Origin: Metallyticus violacea
Taxonomy: Eukaryota; Arthropoda; Insecta; Mantodea; Metallyticidae
Length of the DNA: 64,000 bases
Reading direction: 5' to 3'
NCBI GenBank assembly: GCA_030762175.1
Contig: CM060843.1
Span: forward strand, 112,125,369 to 112,189,368
Position numbers and translations under genes: made by a program. This document shows, in pieces, positions 11,159-22,893 of this stretch; the first letter of the stretch is position 1; each line of letters starts with the position of its first letter. The notes under the pieces were generated by a model. It did not search any database. It was given only the letters and a program-made list of their open reading frames with translations, and was not told the origin of the DNA.

Positions 11159-13125
11159 TTGAGTGTAATATGAAGATATTTTCTCTTGTGGCCAGACTTC
11201 CTTTGTATTGCTAAATGCTTTTTCATGATAAATTACAGCCCCGATGCCTGCGTTGAATAAAAAAAAAAAAAAAAAAAAAACCTACAATTTTAAGAGCCCC
11301 TTAGCTCAAATACAATTAAGTGTAAGAAAATAAAATCAGCATTATACTCTTGAAGGGCACATGGAAAAACTGCCTCCCTTTTTAAAGCGAGCGGGGTACT
11401 AACGGACAAGAGTTTCTGGCGCTTTGCTCTCGGGATGTACATATATGCATTACACACATACAATCGCGCGTATACATAATAGAGAATGGGCACGCTCACA
11501 TACTTTTTTATTGTTTGTGGACCAGTCACGTTGCTTGCTCCAACTTGTTGCATATTCAGCTCACGTCTCTAAGTACCCGTGGTTCCATTCTGAACGTCTG
11601 TGGAAGTGAGATTTACAATAGGGGCTGGTCAACATCAAGGTCTTTGTACATTCATTGACGGCTCCTCAATTTTCATGCAGCATAAGAAGAGTATGCAGAA
11701 CATTTAGAAATTCAGTAGCTCCTGGTGTGATAATTTAATAAATAGATATTGTAATCGCTAAGGACAAGATCTTGATACAGTAGCAATATGCCTCAGTGAA
11801 GAAGCATTAGAATAAAAGTTATATTTTGTGGTTCTGCTAACATTATATATATATATTATCGCATGTACTGCTGAGGAGTGAAGCAAATTAACATTTTTGA
11901 AGCTAAATCCGTTTGGTTTTATATTTCATACTTTCCCTTAACGTGATCACCTTAGGGAATAGCGATCAATCACTTCAGAGGCTGCTTGGACGGTATTTTA
12001 CAGTGATATTAACCTCTGTCTAGTAACAAGTAAAACATGCTGAGCTTGGGTCTGTCACTCAGTGTTGGAAAGGGTCAAACAACTAACAGTACTTTCTCAT
12101 TGGTTAATATAATTTAAATCTAAGGCGATGACTATTAGTATAGTTTATGTTACAATGTAGAGATCCCCCTAGGCAATCGTAAAACGATATAAGGGGAAAC
12201 AGAGCTACTGCTCGGGGTCTTTTTGTCTTCTGCCTGTCGTCTTTGGAGGACGACCTGCTGACGTACACCCTCAGCATTACTACGACATATTCCTAAAAGG
12301 CAAGGGGTCCGTCAGGGCTATCATTTGTAATTGTACTTCAGATTGGGGACTTGTCGCCCCTACAATAAACTTGTTGGCAGGGCATACTGGGGTTTGTCTC
12401 TACTATCACCCTCTTGAATAGCTAACCCCCTAAGTCACAACTTTAGACGTATTCACCGAGAACAATGTTATCCAAAATCATTATTTTATAATTGTATATT
12501 TTATGCTTGGTGTATTCACGTTAGGAAATATGCACAACATAGCAACTATGACTAAATGAATGTTATAAAGTGAAATTTTGCATCAGTCACAAATATGAAA
12601 ATTATAAATTATTTTTATGGGAATAATAACATTTAAGAGCTCCTTCTATACACAGACATATTTTAATACGTAATATAGTCTCTAGAAGTCTTTATGCCCA
12701 CCAGACATGCATATTTTTTTTTTCCAAAAAATGTGCTGCAGGTACATATACACTGCTTTTTGTAGTTCCTCATTTTTAGATATCTTTTCAAATATTTTAC
12801 TCTTCTTAATTTATTCAGCTGATTTCGAAAATATAATTGGTTTTTACCCGCCAATTTCCAATTTTAAGTTATAGAACTGCGTATTACATTTTGTTTTATA
12901 TTTGGATGAATTCAAAACGAGAAAACAAGATGACCGATATCCAAACTGTTGAAGACGTTCAATTTTAATACTATGACAATGATATCGAATCTTATTTTTG
13001 TTACGAATATGGGTAACTTATGTGTCTTCATGAAGCAAGTTTAAATCACTTGCATGCGGCTTTTGTTCTAGAAACTCTTCGCTTGATTTTACTGTCCGTG
13101 ATCAGAATTTGCTGACATATAGTGG
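11159..13125. other. AT-rich stretch without identified gene
   Basis: Contains an A tract at 11258-11280, a (TA)n run near 11846-11858 and a T-rich patch near 12713-12723. The two overlapping opposite-strand frames at 11290-11609 have no recognisable motif. Confidence 0.5.
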
Positions 13126-13403
13126 AATTCAAAAAAAAAAAAAAAAATAGTGTTTATTGCTTGTTTTTACTACTGAGGCCTCATAGGCGGTGACACTGAT
13201 GATACATGAAATGAAATGATAAATTGGGAAAGGATATTTTTAAGGAAGGAAGAGTTCCAGGCCTAAGTTTAGGGTACCTCCCCGGCACTTGTCATTTATG
13301 AGTACTGGGGAAAACCTGGAAAAAACCTCAGTCAGGGAGGACCGTCCTGGCGGGATTCGAACCCGAGACATCCCGCTCACGATGACCTCGGCCACCCGGG
13401 GCG
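13126..13403 (-). mobile_element. SINE-B copy
   Basis: Reverse-oriented, near full-length SINE-B. The poly-A tail appears as the A run at about 13131-13147. The core GTTTAGGGTACCTCCCCGG and the B-box GGCGGGATTCGAACCCG are well preserved. The head ends GACCTCGGCCACCCGGGGCG with a small deletion in the D-arm region. Confidence 0.9.
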
Positions 13404-14920
13404 ATATTTTGAAATTGGAGACATAGGAAAGGACATTTACAACCATAAAGAAAACATTAATATTTTTAGCTGTGGGCATATGCTATATAAGTGCTGGTTG
13501 CAGCCGATTTGGTTCACAGAAACAGGTACATCAGCGCCAGAAACGGCAAGACATTAATATTCTCTGCACTTTTGCCGAGAAATGACGGGTCCTTTGATCA
13601 CAAGTGGAAATGAGCTTTAAAGAATTAATGAAAACCAAGATACGTGTTAAAAGTTCCACTTATGTGGTGCAAGATTCACATTTGGTGTCAGTAAAGTTCA
13701 CGAAATATATTGAACCTGACAATTTTCTTTTGTTGATTTTACTAGATTTACACATATAAAGAGATATAAATAGGTGTACATATTGCTATAGTGCTATTAA
13801 AGTAATTAGTCTATAGATATGTTATAACAATGAAACATCTTATTGCTTTCTCAAAAAGCTGTAGTTTAATGTTAGAGCATAGAATGTCGCACACATTCTA
13901 AGAGGGTGATCTTTTTTCTCCTATCTTTTATACTGAATAGCTGCGCTCTTCTGTTAATGACAATTTTCTCTTTGTTCTATTTAAAAGTATAGATCGAATT
14001 ACTTCTTACATTTCATTTAAGACGGAACACAATTCCTTTTTATAAGCGATTCTTGAAATCTGCAATTTTGCTGCTTTTTATAGCAAGAAGTCTTATACAG
14101 CGTTTTAATATGCTCTGTACTTGTAGCAAATCTTTCATTTAGATTTGTTTTCTCTTTCCTTTTAATTCTTTTGACTCGGCATTTTCTGGAGCGTCAGGTA
14201 AGCTGAGTAAAAAGTTGCCTCTTTTATCAGCAAAGATTAAAGAAAGCTCAGGCAAAAAGATGAAGTTGACATCTATGTAGGAAGAGGCGAAGCGACAGAA
14301 AGCAAAAAAAAAAAAGGGGGGGGAGGAAAAGACGTTCAAGAGTTTGAAAAAAGAAAAAAAATCAACGCAGGTATTTTCATATAAAATACAATTTAAAGAG
14401 AAAAGTTTACTCAGGCAATTAAATGTGATGAATTGATGTTTGATTAAAATAGATATAGCATGTGTAAATAAACATTTGCTCAACGCAATAATTTTTGGAC
14501 TAATTTAATTTTCAAGGAAATGAATTTCTGTGAATGCAAGGCAACTAAAATATCACAAAACTTTTGTTACCTACATGAATTTTATAATGTGTTTGAACTT
14601 GGAAATGTGCCATCCAACCATCGGTACTGGTAGCCTAGCCGGGTGGTACTGAGGAGGAGGTGCTAGTAGTGGAAACAAGGTTATGGCCTACAGGAAAAAC
14701 ACAATGGAGGAATGAGTCTATCGTGTACCTTGCTGGACATTACGGGAAGAGATTCTAATTGGACAACCTGGTTAAAAATCTAACAACCGTTTTATTTTTC
14801 TCAAATTTACAAAGACATCTACCTGTAAGAACTTCAAAACAAGATTTTTATAGAATTGTAGCATTAATTACAAGTGAGGATGTTTTGGCATTTTATAAAT
14901 GTATAAATTTTCTTTTAATC
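13404..14920. other. No identified gene
   Basis: AT-rich. A purine-rich low-complexity patch (A and G tracts) lies at 14305-14360. The 114-codon minus-strand frame at 14139-14483 crosses that patch and has no recognisable domain, so I regard it as chance. Confidence 0.5.
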
Positions 14921-15095
14921 GACCTCGGTGGTCAAGAGGTAACGCACTCTTCTCTGGACTCTGGACTCAAAATCGACCGAGGTTGATAGGATTTACGGGA
15001 TGTATAAACCTTGAACACAAGTCCTCCAGAAGGGACTTAAAGTCATGGGTCCGTTTCCTAGATATACGGCACGTTAAAAAAACTCCATACCAAAA
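14921..15095 (+). mobile_element. SINE with SINE-A-like body and a different tRNA head
   Basis: The head GACCTCGGTGGTCAAGAGG...ATCGACCGAGG is tRNA-like but not the GGTCCTGG head of SINE-A. The body (AGGGACTTAAAGTCATGGG, CCTAGATATACGGCACGTT) aligns with the SINE-A body segment GTGGGTCCCGTGTCG...TTACGGCACGTAA. The 3' third is missing. This suggests related SINE subfamilies that exchanged heads. Confidence 0.65.
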
Positions 15096-15469
15096 ATAGG
15101 TTCCTTGATGACACAATTACCGGTCATCCGTAATACCATAGTATCACACTGGATGACACGAGAAGCGATGTACTAACCATCTGTTCTGACATCTATAGGT
15201 GCTCAGTGTAACTAAATTCAAAATTATTCATAAGGTCCGTCAGGACCCGGAACAGGCCTTTGGCCTAAGCCTTGTAAGTGCATATGAAAGCGGAGAATCC
15301 TACAGCTGCCTCCAATCATGTGTAGTCTTCGTCCCACTGTTTTGTCAGCTGTAATAATTGAAACAGCAGCACACTCTAGAGAAGTATTTAAATACAATTT
15401 CAGTAATGTTATAATCACAAAGGGCCCAAATTTCTGAAAAATAAGGAACTTTGGAAGATATTTTCAATC

Positions 15470-15472
<3 letters not shown>
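15096..15472. other. No recognisable feature
   Basis: Unique-looking sequence between two SINEs. No gene or repeat identified. Confidence 0.4.
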
Positions 15473-15516
<44 letters not shown>

Positions 15517-15750
15517 GCTGAAGCATCACTGGCGTTAGACGCTGATGTTATGAACATGAGATAAATTGATAAATTGGCAAAGGTTTTTTTTTTTTAATTA
15601 AGGAAACGTTCCAGGCCTATGTTTAGGGTACCTCCCCGGCATTAGTCATTTATGAGAACTGGGGAAAACTTAAAGAAAAACTCAGTCAGGAAGGACGGTC
15701 CTGACAGGAATGGAATCTCAGATCTCCCTCTCAAAAGTCCATCCGTGGCG
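15473..15750 (-). mobile_element. SINE-B copy with long poly-A tail
   Basis: A 41-base T run (15473-15513) is the complement of a poly-A tail. SINE-B follows in reverse orientation (GTTTAGGGTACCTCCCCGG core, GGACGGTCCTGACAGG). The tRNA head at 15700-15750 is degraded. The long homopolymer suggests the tail was copied from a polyadenylated or slipped template. Confidence 0.85.
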
Positions 15751-17519
15751 GTAGTTTGTACGTGAGTAGTTAGTGAGATATTCGTCGCAGTAATAGAGTA
15801 TAGATAAATGCGCTGTCCATAAAATGTCATAAGAAACTACAAATTTAGCATTTCTGTATATAGCCACAAAGTGTTGTTTATCAAAGTAGGAACATTGTGT
15901 ATAAGTATAAATGCAATAAAAGATTATCTCGTCCCGAATGTATAGTTTTCATACACACTCTTGAGTGACAAGGATTACCCGATTTTTTATGTGTTATAAG
16001 TTTTGGGGTCTACTATAGTAACAGAACATAAAGAGTGCTATTTTAGGTACTAGAATAAACTGATTTTCTTTTTATATATGTAAACTTGATTGATTGTACT
16101 AATTCATATATTATTCTGCTATCGCTTTTAATTCCATATTCCCATTTTCTTGTTCGTCATAATTTTCTATTGTAATGCTGAACTTTATGGTTTTTAACAT
16201 TGTAATAAAATTAACTATTTTGAAACCAAAATGAAGGTTCACAATTATTACATATTTCCTTTGTGTTTCTGCTCGTCGTGCCTGTGTAGGTACTTGGTTT
16301 TTAAATATTTTCTGAAGTTAAACCCTTTCTGTGATTCATAGGAATGTCTTTATGTGTAGAAAAGTTAACCAATTCAAACCGTTTGCTAGCGGCATTAATT
16401 TTATTGCTAAGAGTCTTATATAAAATGTGTCATTTGCAATTTATTAAAACACAGCTGAAATGAATAGCTATATTTTTGTTCAGTCCTGTCTTAAACAGTC
16501 AGTGACCATTACAACAAATGGGGTATTTTAGATATTCAGCTCTCCCCTGAATGCACTCCCGCGTACTGCACGTGATTGATAACGCTCAATATTCAGATGT
16601 AACGTGTCTAATGCTGACGAACCACAACGTCCAAAGATGGTGACTGAGCCTAGCGTAATATTTCTACACACTCGGTACAGAAACGGGGGATATTAAATAG
16701 GGTACTCCAAACTTTTACGTTCTTATGTGAACAAGACCAGTCTGCAGATATCGGAAATAAGTACCAGGTATACCTCCTTTTTAATAAAATAGGTATACAA
16801 TGCCGGTAATAAAACAAATGCGCGCACATTTTAATTAAATTTAAGTATTTACTGTGGCAGACTAAATATTTTACTGGTTTCTTAGTATCCATTCTATGGT
16901 GATATCACTCTTTTAGATTATGAACAAAATGGTTATTATTGACTTTTAATATAAAAAGGACTGTATAATAAAAAGCATATGAGCAATGAGTTGTACTATA
17001 AGAAAACATTTTTAATTTAATACTCCACAGAATGACAATATATTCACATTTCTTTTAATACTTAAATTGATAATGGAATTAGTCCCATCTGTGATTGGTT
17101 AGGTAACAAGGCTGCCTTTCCTCTGTATTTTATATTTCATTATAGCTTTACCTCTAAAAACATGTTGTGTTGGTAATTATAGCCTGTGCCGATAGAAGTT
17201 AAAATTGACTTCCGGAGTGAAATTCTTTAAGCAGAGCACTTTATCCCTTTATTAGTTTAGGTCGTAACAATGGTTTATCGCCATAAAATTAAAGCACATC
17301 TTCAAAGAATTTACATTTGACAAAGACGTTGAGGTGAAGGTTAACACATTTCAAACCATTTGTGGAACAATTAGAAAACTTTAAAAAGAAGAACTAGAAT
17401 AGAGAACAAATGAAGTTTATGGCTGTGCCTACTCTTACACTATATGATTCCAAACCGTGAACAGAGACGAAAAGAGCGAAATTACGTACATAAGACTCTG
17501 CGGAAATGAAATTTATTAG
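15751..17519. other. AT-rich stretch without identified gene
   Basis: No coding, RNA or repeat features recognised. Open frames are short and motif-free. Confidence 0.5.
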
Positions 17520-17530
17520 ATATATAAGAA

Positions 17531-17822
17531 AATTGATTGATTTATGGACACTCTTTAACATCTCAGGTCATCAGCGTCCCATTCAACTCAGGGGGTGAAA
17601 CGACGGACAAATTTTGCTCAGGGGCCTCTCTTTCAGGCTTGAAGTTCTTTTTCGTGCCGTAAATATACGACACGGGACCCACGGCTTTACTCCCATTCCG
17701 AAGGAAGCCATACTTAGGATTTTTACGCCCGAAAAAATCCATCGGTCCTGGCCGGGTTTGAACCCGCGTTTTGAGTGTAGGAACCAAGTATGGTAACCAC
17801 TACACCACCAGGACCGACATAT
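17531..17822 (-). mobile_element. SINE-A copy with target-site duplication
   Basis: Full-length reverse-oriented SINE-A with the body blocks CTTTAACATCTCAGGTCATC and TTCCGAAGGAAGCC. The tRNA head is well preserved (CCTGGCCGGGTTTGAACCC B-box, CCACTACACCACCAGGACC at the 5' end). ATATATAAGAA is duplicated at 17520-17530 and 17823-17833. An AATTGATTGATT tail motif replaces a plain A-tail. The overlapping open frames are incidental. Confidence 0.92.
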
Positions 17823-17924
17823 ATATATAAGAAGATGTACCATAGTTGATAAAATAAGAAATTAAATAATAAATTCATATTTGAATATTTTTCAGTTAAC
17901 AATAGAATTGATGAAAATAAAATG

Positions 17925-18863
17925 AAATGCAGAGATCATATTGATAGAATGACAGAGAACAGATTGACAAATTGGGGGAGAAATTTGGATAGATCCCGTG
18001 AAAGGTGAAACAAGAACAGGTGAAATCACCTAATTCTTGAAAAGAGGAGAAGAAGAAGAATTTTGTGCACTTTAACCGAAGGTCTGAACATCAAAGAACG
18101 CTAATTAGTTCAGTTTGAAATTAATCACCCAGAAATAGCAAAGCAAGCAATTACTTAGCTTTTTGAATATATTCTGGCTCAACGTTGTTTTTCTAATCTT
18201 TATAAGGCAATCAGCAGGCTGCCAAAAATAGGTAAAATTGTTTTATTATCTTTTTTATTTTTGAATGTTTCGCAGAAATTATTATTCTTTCAGACTATAG
18301 ATGAAAATATAATACCTGATTAGCTAGCAGTTTCCTTTACATGTGAGAAGAGTAGAATTTCTATACCAGAAATCAAACTCAAGTTGGCTAGGATCAAATT
18401 GTAATATATACATATTCAGTTTTTAATTTGTATAGTTTTTAGATTATATATGACAGGATAAAGAAAATAACTGAACTAAACATGTTTTGCTTAATTTAAA
18501 AACCAAATGCTTTAATGCTACTTTCACTGTTCTCTCTTCGACTGCCTTTTACACAACAACGCTGCTCTTTGTTTTTTATTATTTTCTGTAAAGAAGAAGC
18601 AACTTAATGTACACTAAGGAAAAATAGAAGCAAAATAAAACAAAGGAGATTAATGCAGCCTAATGAATATATGCATGTTCCAAGTAGCACTGCTTGTATC
18701 ATTTAAACAAAAAACCATACGTTCTTTTGAGATCATGCACTAAAAATAGCGTCATCCTTTATAAAGATATATCTGCTATATACAGAGCTTGCATTGTAAA
18801 TTAAGTTAGTAGATCATCAAGGCATATTTCATAATGTCAACTGACAAGGTAAGGGTAGGCTCA
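17925..18863 (+). repeat. Left arm of a ~938-bp inverted duplication
   Basis: This block recurs as an essentially perfect reverse complement at 21566-22503. I compared all lines of both arms and found at most one single-base length difference. It is AT-rich and non-coding, has no TIRs or A-tail, and resembles no known mobile element. It is probably the source sequence, because the other copy interrupts a transposon. Confidence 0.95.
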
Positions 18864-20816
18864 ATGAGAATATAATTGAACCAACAAGTTTACGGAACTT
18901 TTTGCAAGTAAAACTTTCCGCCTTTATAGGTTGTGATTTCTTCTTTTTTTCTTCTTCTTTCATGGACAGGAAGGAAACTTTTATATTTTTCTAAACTATA
19001 ATGTCTATGCAAACGAAAACGTTACCACTTATTAGGCAATTATTGATAAATTATAAACAATCTAAATCTTGACTAACCTAAATTGTTATATTAATAATTG
19101 TTTCAATAAACCAGAAATTATGTTAATTTGTAACATAACTGCTGCTTTAGGCGCACTTTGCCCATAAACTATTACTCTCAGCATTCTTAGATTTTTGAAA
19201 CATATTACTTAACATTTCTGATGAAATAATATATGACTTAAAGCAAAAATTTAATTTTTGTAAATATTTGCATATATTGTTATTTTAGCAAATTTTAAAC
19301 CTATATTTTATTTTTCAGAATTTGCATGCATGAGTTAAACGCTTTCATCAGCTATGTACACAATGTGTTTCGTACACATTCAACAGAAGTCACAGCTCTA
19401 TCTTACATAGTTTGTAAGAAAAGTGCACCTAAATTAAAAAAAAAAAAAAAAATGTAAGTTACAACAAATGACAACGAAAGACAAGATTTTGTGTTGTGTA
19501 ACAGCATGGTGACTAGATTTAAATTGTCATTTTAACTTTTTAAATTTCTCAAACAAACAAGAATATATATGGGTGTAATTTGCAAAATTATGTAGTTTCA
19601 TATTATCCTTATAACCAAAAAATATTTTTTTTTACCCAAAGTACCACTGTGTGGTAGCTAGGCCGCCATATTTAAATGTTCATTTAAATGCCGCAAACAC
19701 AAAAAACTATATGGGCGTAATTTACAAATATGTAGTTTCATATCATGTATGAAGCCAAAAATCGATTTTTGACCCATAATCTCTACCAAGTCCTCAACAT
19801 TTTTTTTAATATTAGGTAATGTTTTAAGTCTAAATACTTGATATTAATAAATTTACTGTAGAAGAAAATTGGTTTTAATATCTACATTATGATTAAGTAA
19901 ATTGCTATGCATCTTATAGTAACATTGTGTTAATCCTTAAACCACTTGTATTCTAATTCTTGCTCTAAGCCTTTGTATGTTCTTTACTAGTCTATTTCTT
20001 TCCCCTCTCTGTTTTATATTTTATTTACATTCTCTGTTATCCCACTATGTACCTTTTTTTAATGCTGAGATAGATGTATACGCGGTTCACGTGTTTAAAA
20101 AAATAATTTTTTTTAAAAAAAATTTTTACCTTTATCAGAAATCATTAGGGACAAATTTTTGATAGCTCAGGAATGAGGCTTCCCTGTAACATGTCAAACT
20201 TTCTTTAAACTCTTTTGATATTTGACTAATGATAGTAAAGGTAATTTGTTTAATAGAAATTATCCCTATGTCTAAAATGCTGCAACTATATTTTAGACTA
20301 TTTTCACATATGTATTTGTAATAGAAGGTGCATTATATGGAAAATGTTTCACACGTCAACTGGACATAGTTTTTGGTGCTCTTTCGGGTTGAATGTGTCA
20401 ATATGTTTTACAGATTATACCGAAAATATGGAGCAACAGCATGCTTTCCTATTAAAATCAGTTACGGTTGCAGTGATAATTAATTAAATATTGGTGTTCC
20501 CCTCCCCAACGTTTCGTTCTTTAACTAGGATAGATTTACAATGTCAATATCTTATAATTAGAAACAGATCCTTGCAGGTGCACCATATTCATAAATAGAA
20601 ATAATTACTCAAAGACGCGTTCATTATATAAACAAGAGCGCGCAGTCATTCCAGATCCGTGTTAACCAGCGAATATCAGAATGTGTAAAAATAAATGTGC
20701 CATCGGTGCATTCCTACTTTCTTTTAGTTTTTAGAACCACGATTTCTTTTAAGGGACATCACAAGCTGTATGTGTCAGAATTTTTCCGTTTACAATTACA
20801 CTTTCTGATATATATA
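18864..20816. other. Spacer between inverted arms, no identified gene
   Basis: Very AT-rich, with A/T homopolymers near 19435-19452 and 20098-20127 and a diverged tandem duplication at 19551-19775. No coding gene recognised. Confidence 0.5.
19551..19775. repeat. Diverged direct duplication of ~85 bp
   Basis: Unit 1 (about 19551-19640; ATGGGTGTAATTTGCAAAAT...TGTAGTTTCATAT) and unit 2 (about 19692-19775; ATGGGCGTAATTTACAAAT...TGTAGTTTCATAT) start 142 bp apart. Each ends in a T-run followed by ACCCA. It could be an old tandem duplication or part of an unknown repeat. Confidence 0.65.
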
Positions 20817-21044
20817 CCGAGGGGGCCAAAAATGTATACACACTTGCACAGTAGATATCTATTTAATATATTTCCAAGTTGAACCAAAAACAGCAGTAAT
20901 GTGTAGTATGGTGTTCTGTAAACAGATGTGACTCACAAACATTATCATAGCGTTGCTACTTGACGGGTAAATGAAGCCAAGAGATATGATGTTCTGTAAA
21001 CAGGCGTGACTCATATTACGTTGTGCTAGTGTTGCTACAACAAA

Positions 21045-21535
21045 ATGGGGCCAAGATTATCGTTTGAACAGAGGAAAGCAATTTTGAAGTGGAATTGGAA
21101 AACCGAGAATGTTGTTGAAGTTCAAAGGCAATGGGGACGTGTGTAAAGAACAGAACCGTCAACGCGAGTAAAAATTGCACGCATTCAAGACAAATTTGGG
21201 ACTCATGGTGCCATATGTGATGTTCACAAGGGCAGATCTGGAAGACTTCGCACAGTAACAAGCCCCGCGTCCTCAGCTATGGTTTTGGAACGTTTTGAGC
21301 ACTGGCTGTAGAACTCTACAAAGCAATGTGCACGTGAGACTGGAATTAGCAGAGTTATTAAAACAGCAAAGTTGAAAGTTTTCCTCCTAAGATTTTTGCA
21401 TGCATTAAATAAAATTGATCCTGATCGGAGAATGCAGAACTGCGAGTGGTTTCGGAATATGGTGCAAGAGGATGAGGCCTTCGTCCTCAGAAGTGTAGCG
21501 ACGCCGATGGTGGGCATTTTGAGCAACTGTTGTAA
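21045..21535 (+). pseudogene. DD41D transposase remnant, catalytic core deleted
   Basis: ATG at 21045 begins the same MxPRLSFEQRK helix-turn-helix start as copy A. Frameshifts follow, around 21145-21165 and later. At about 21471-21490 the coding sequence jumps from the QEDEAFV region directly to the last codons (SVATPMVGILSN in the shifted frame, where GHFEQLL belongs), and TAA lies at 21533-21535. All three catalytic Asp boxes are lost. Only about 490 of roughly 1000 bp remain, so the element could move only if supplied with transposase in trans. Confidence 0.85.
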
Positions 21536-21565
21536 CTGTAAAAGTCCAAGATGATTAGTGCTCAT

Positions 21566-22503
21566 GAGCCTACCCTTACCTTGTCAGTTGACATTATGAA
21601 ATATGCCTTGATGATCTACTAACTTAATTTACAATGCAAGCTCTGTATATAGCAGATATATCTTTATAAAGGATGACGCTATTTTTAGTGCATGATCTCA
21701 AAAGAACGTATGGTTTTTTGTTTAAATGATACAAGCAGTGCTACTTGGAACATGCATATATTCATTAGGCTGCATTAATCTCCTTTGTTTTATTTTGCTT
21801 CTATTTTTCCTTAGTGTACATTAAGTTGCTTCTTCTTTACAGAAAATAATAAAAAACAAAGAGCAGCGTTGTTGTGTAAAAGGCAGTCGAAGAGAGAACA
21901 GTGAAAGTAGCATTAAAGCATTTGGTTTTTAAATTAAGCAAAACATGTTTAGTTCAGTTATTTTCTTTATCCTGTCATATATAATCTAAAAACTATACAA
22001 ATTAAAAACTGAATATGTATATATTACAATTTGATCCTAGCCAACTTGAGTTTGATTTCTGGTATAGAAATTCTACTCTTCTCACATGTAAAGGAAACTG
22101 CTAGCTAATCAGGTATTATATTTTCATCTATAGTCTGAAAGAATAATAATTTCTGCGAAACATTCAAAAATAAAAAAGATAATAAAACAATTTTACCTAT
22201 TTTTGGCAGCCTGCTGATTGCCTTATAAAGATTAGAAAAACAACGTTGAGCCAGAATATATTCAAAAAGCTAAGTAATTGCTTGCTTTGCTATTTCTGGG
22301 TGATTAATTTCAAACTGAACTAATTAGCGTTCTTTGATGTTCAGACCTTCGGTTAAAGTGCACAAAATTCTTCTTCTTCTCCTCTTTTCAAGAATTAGGT
22401 GATTTCACCTGTTCTTGTTTCACCTTTCACGGGATCTATCCAAATTTCTCCCCCAATTTGTCAATCTGTTCTCTGTCATTCTATCAATATGATCTCTGCA
22501 TTT
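21566..22503 (-). repeat. Right arm of the inverted duplication, inserted in transposon copy B
   Basis: Reverse complement of 17925-18863. One edge shares AAATG with the transposon (CATTT at 22499-22503), the other at least one base near GCTCAT (21561-21566). Removing it restores the GTGCTCATCATTTTCTG string present in copies C and D. No flanking duplication beyond this microhomology is seen. Confidence 0.93.
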
Positions 22504-22582
22504 TCTGTTTGTGTGAATTAAGTTTTGTTATGTTAACACAGTTTTTTCTTTGCTTGAAGTGTGTATACATTTTAGCACCCTA

Positions 22583-22611
22583 TGTATATATATATATATA
22601 TATATATAAAT
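22583..22611. repeat. (TA)n microsatellite
   Basis: A run of TA dinucleotides directly after the right TIR of transposon copy B, at its TA target. Confidence 0.85.
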
Positions 22612-22845
22612 GAAAAATAATGTAACACTATTAAAAATGTAACTAAAATAACAATAACCAGAAAACCAGAAAATATAAAACAATCAGAAAAAGTCACAGA
22701 TTTGTAATCGCATTTTACAGAAATAAAGACAGCAAATTGCAAATGAATGTGCTCCGCTCAACTGCAGATGCAAGTCAAAAAGAACTCTCTGTATAAATAT
22801 TAATAAATATTTATGCAGAGTATAAATGTATAAATAAATAAAAAA

Positions 22846-22893
22846 ACAGCATACATTCAGGAAAAGTATATAATTTTCCTGAATGTATGCTGT
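22846..22893. repeat. Perfect 20-bp hairpin with 8-base loop
   Basis: ACAGCATACATTCAGGAAAA (22846-22865) pairs without mismatch with 22874-22893; the loop is GTATATAA. It is the strongest short hairpin noticed outside transposon ends. It could be a folded MITE relic or a small-RNA precursor; nothing further supports either. Confidence 0.85.

Larger units (their letters stand above)
20817..22583 (+). mobile_element. DD41D-family transposon copy B, carrying the inverted-duplication insert
   Basis: The left TIR CCGAGGGGGCCAAAAATG follows TA; the right TIR CATTTTAGCACCCTATG precedes TA. The leader contains a 78-bp tandem duplication (GTTCTGTAAA at 20913 and 20991). The transposase gene is internally deleted. 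The right arm of the inverted duplication is inserted in the 3' untranslated part, between GTGCTCAT and CATTTTCTG. In copies C and D those two strings are contiguous. Confidence 0.92.

Noticed and set aside
17563..17843. Paired open frames on both strands with similar copies at 55444-55677
   Set aside because: The similarity is due to SINE-A, which is non-coding. The proteins are translation artefacts of the repeat.
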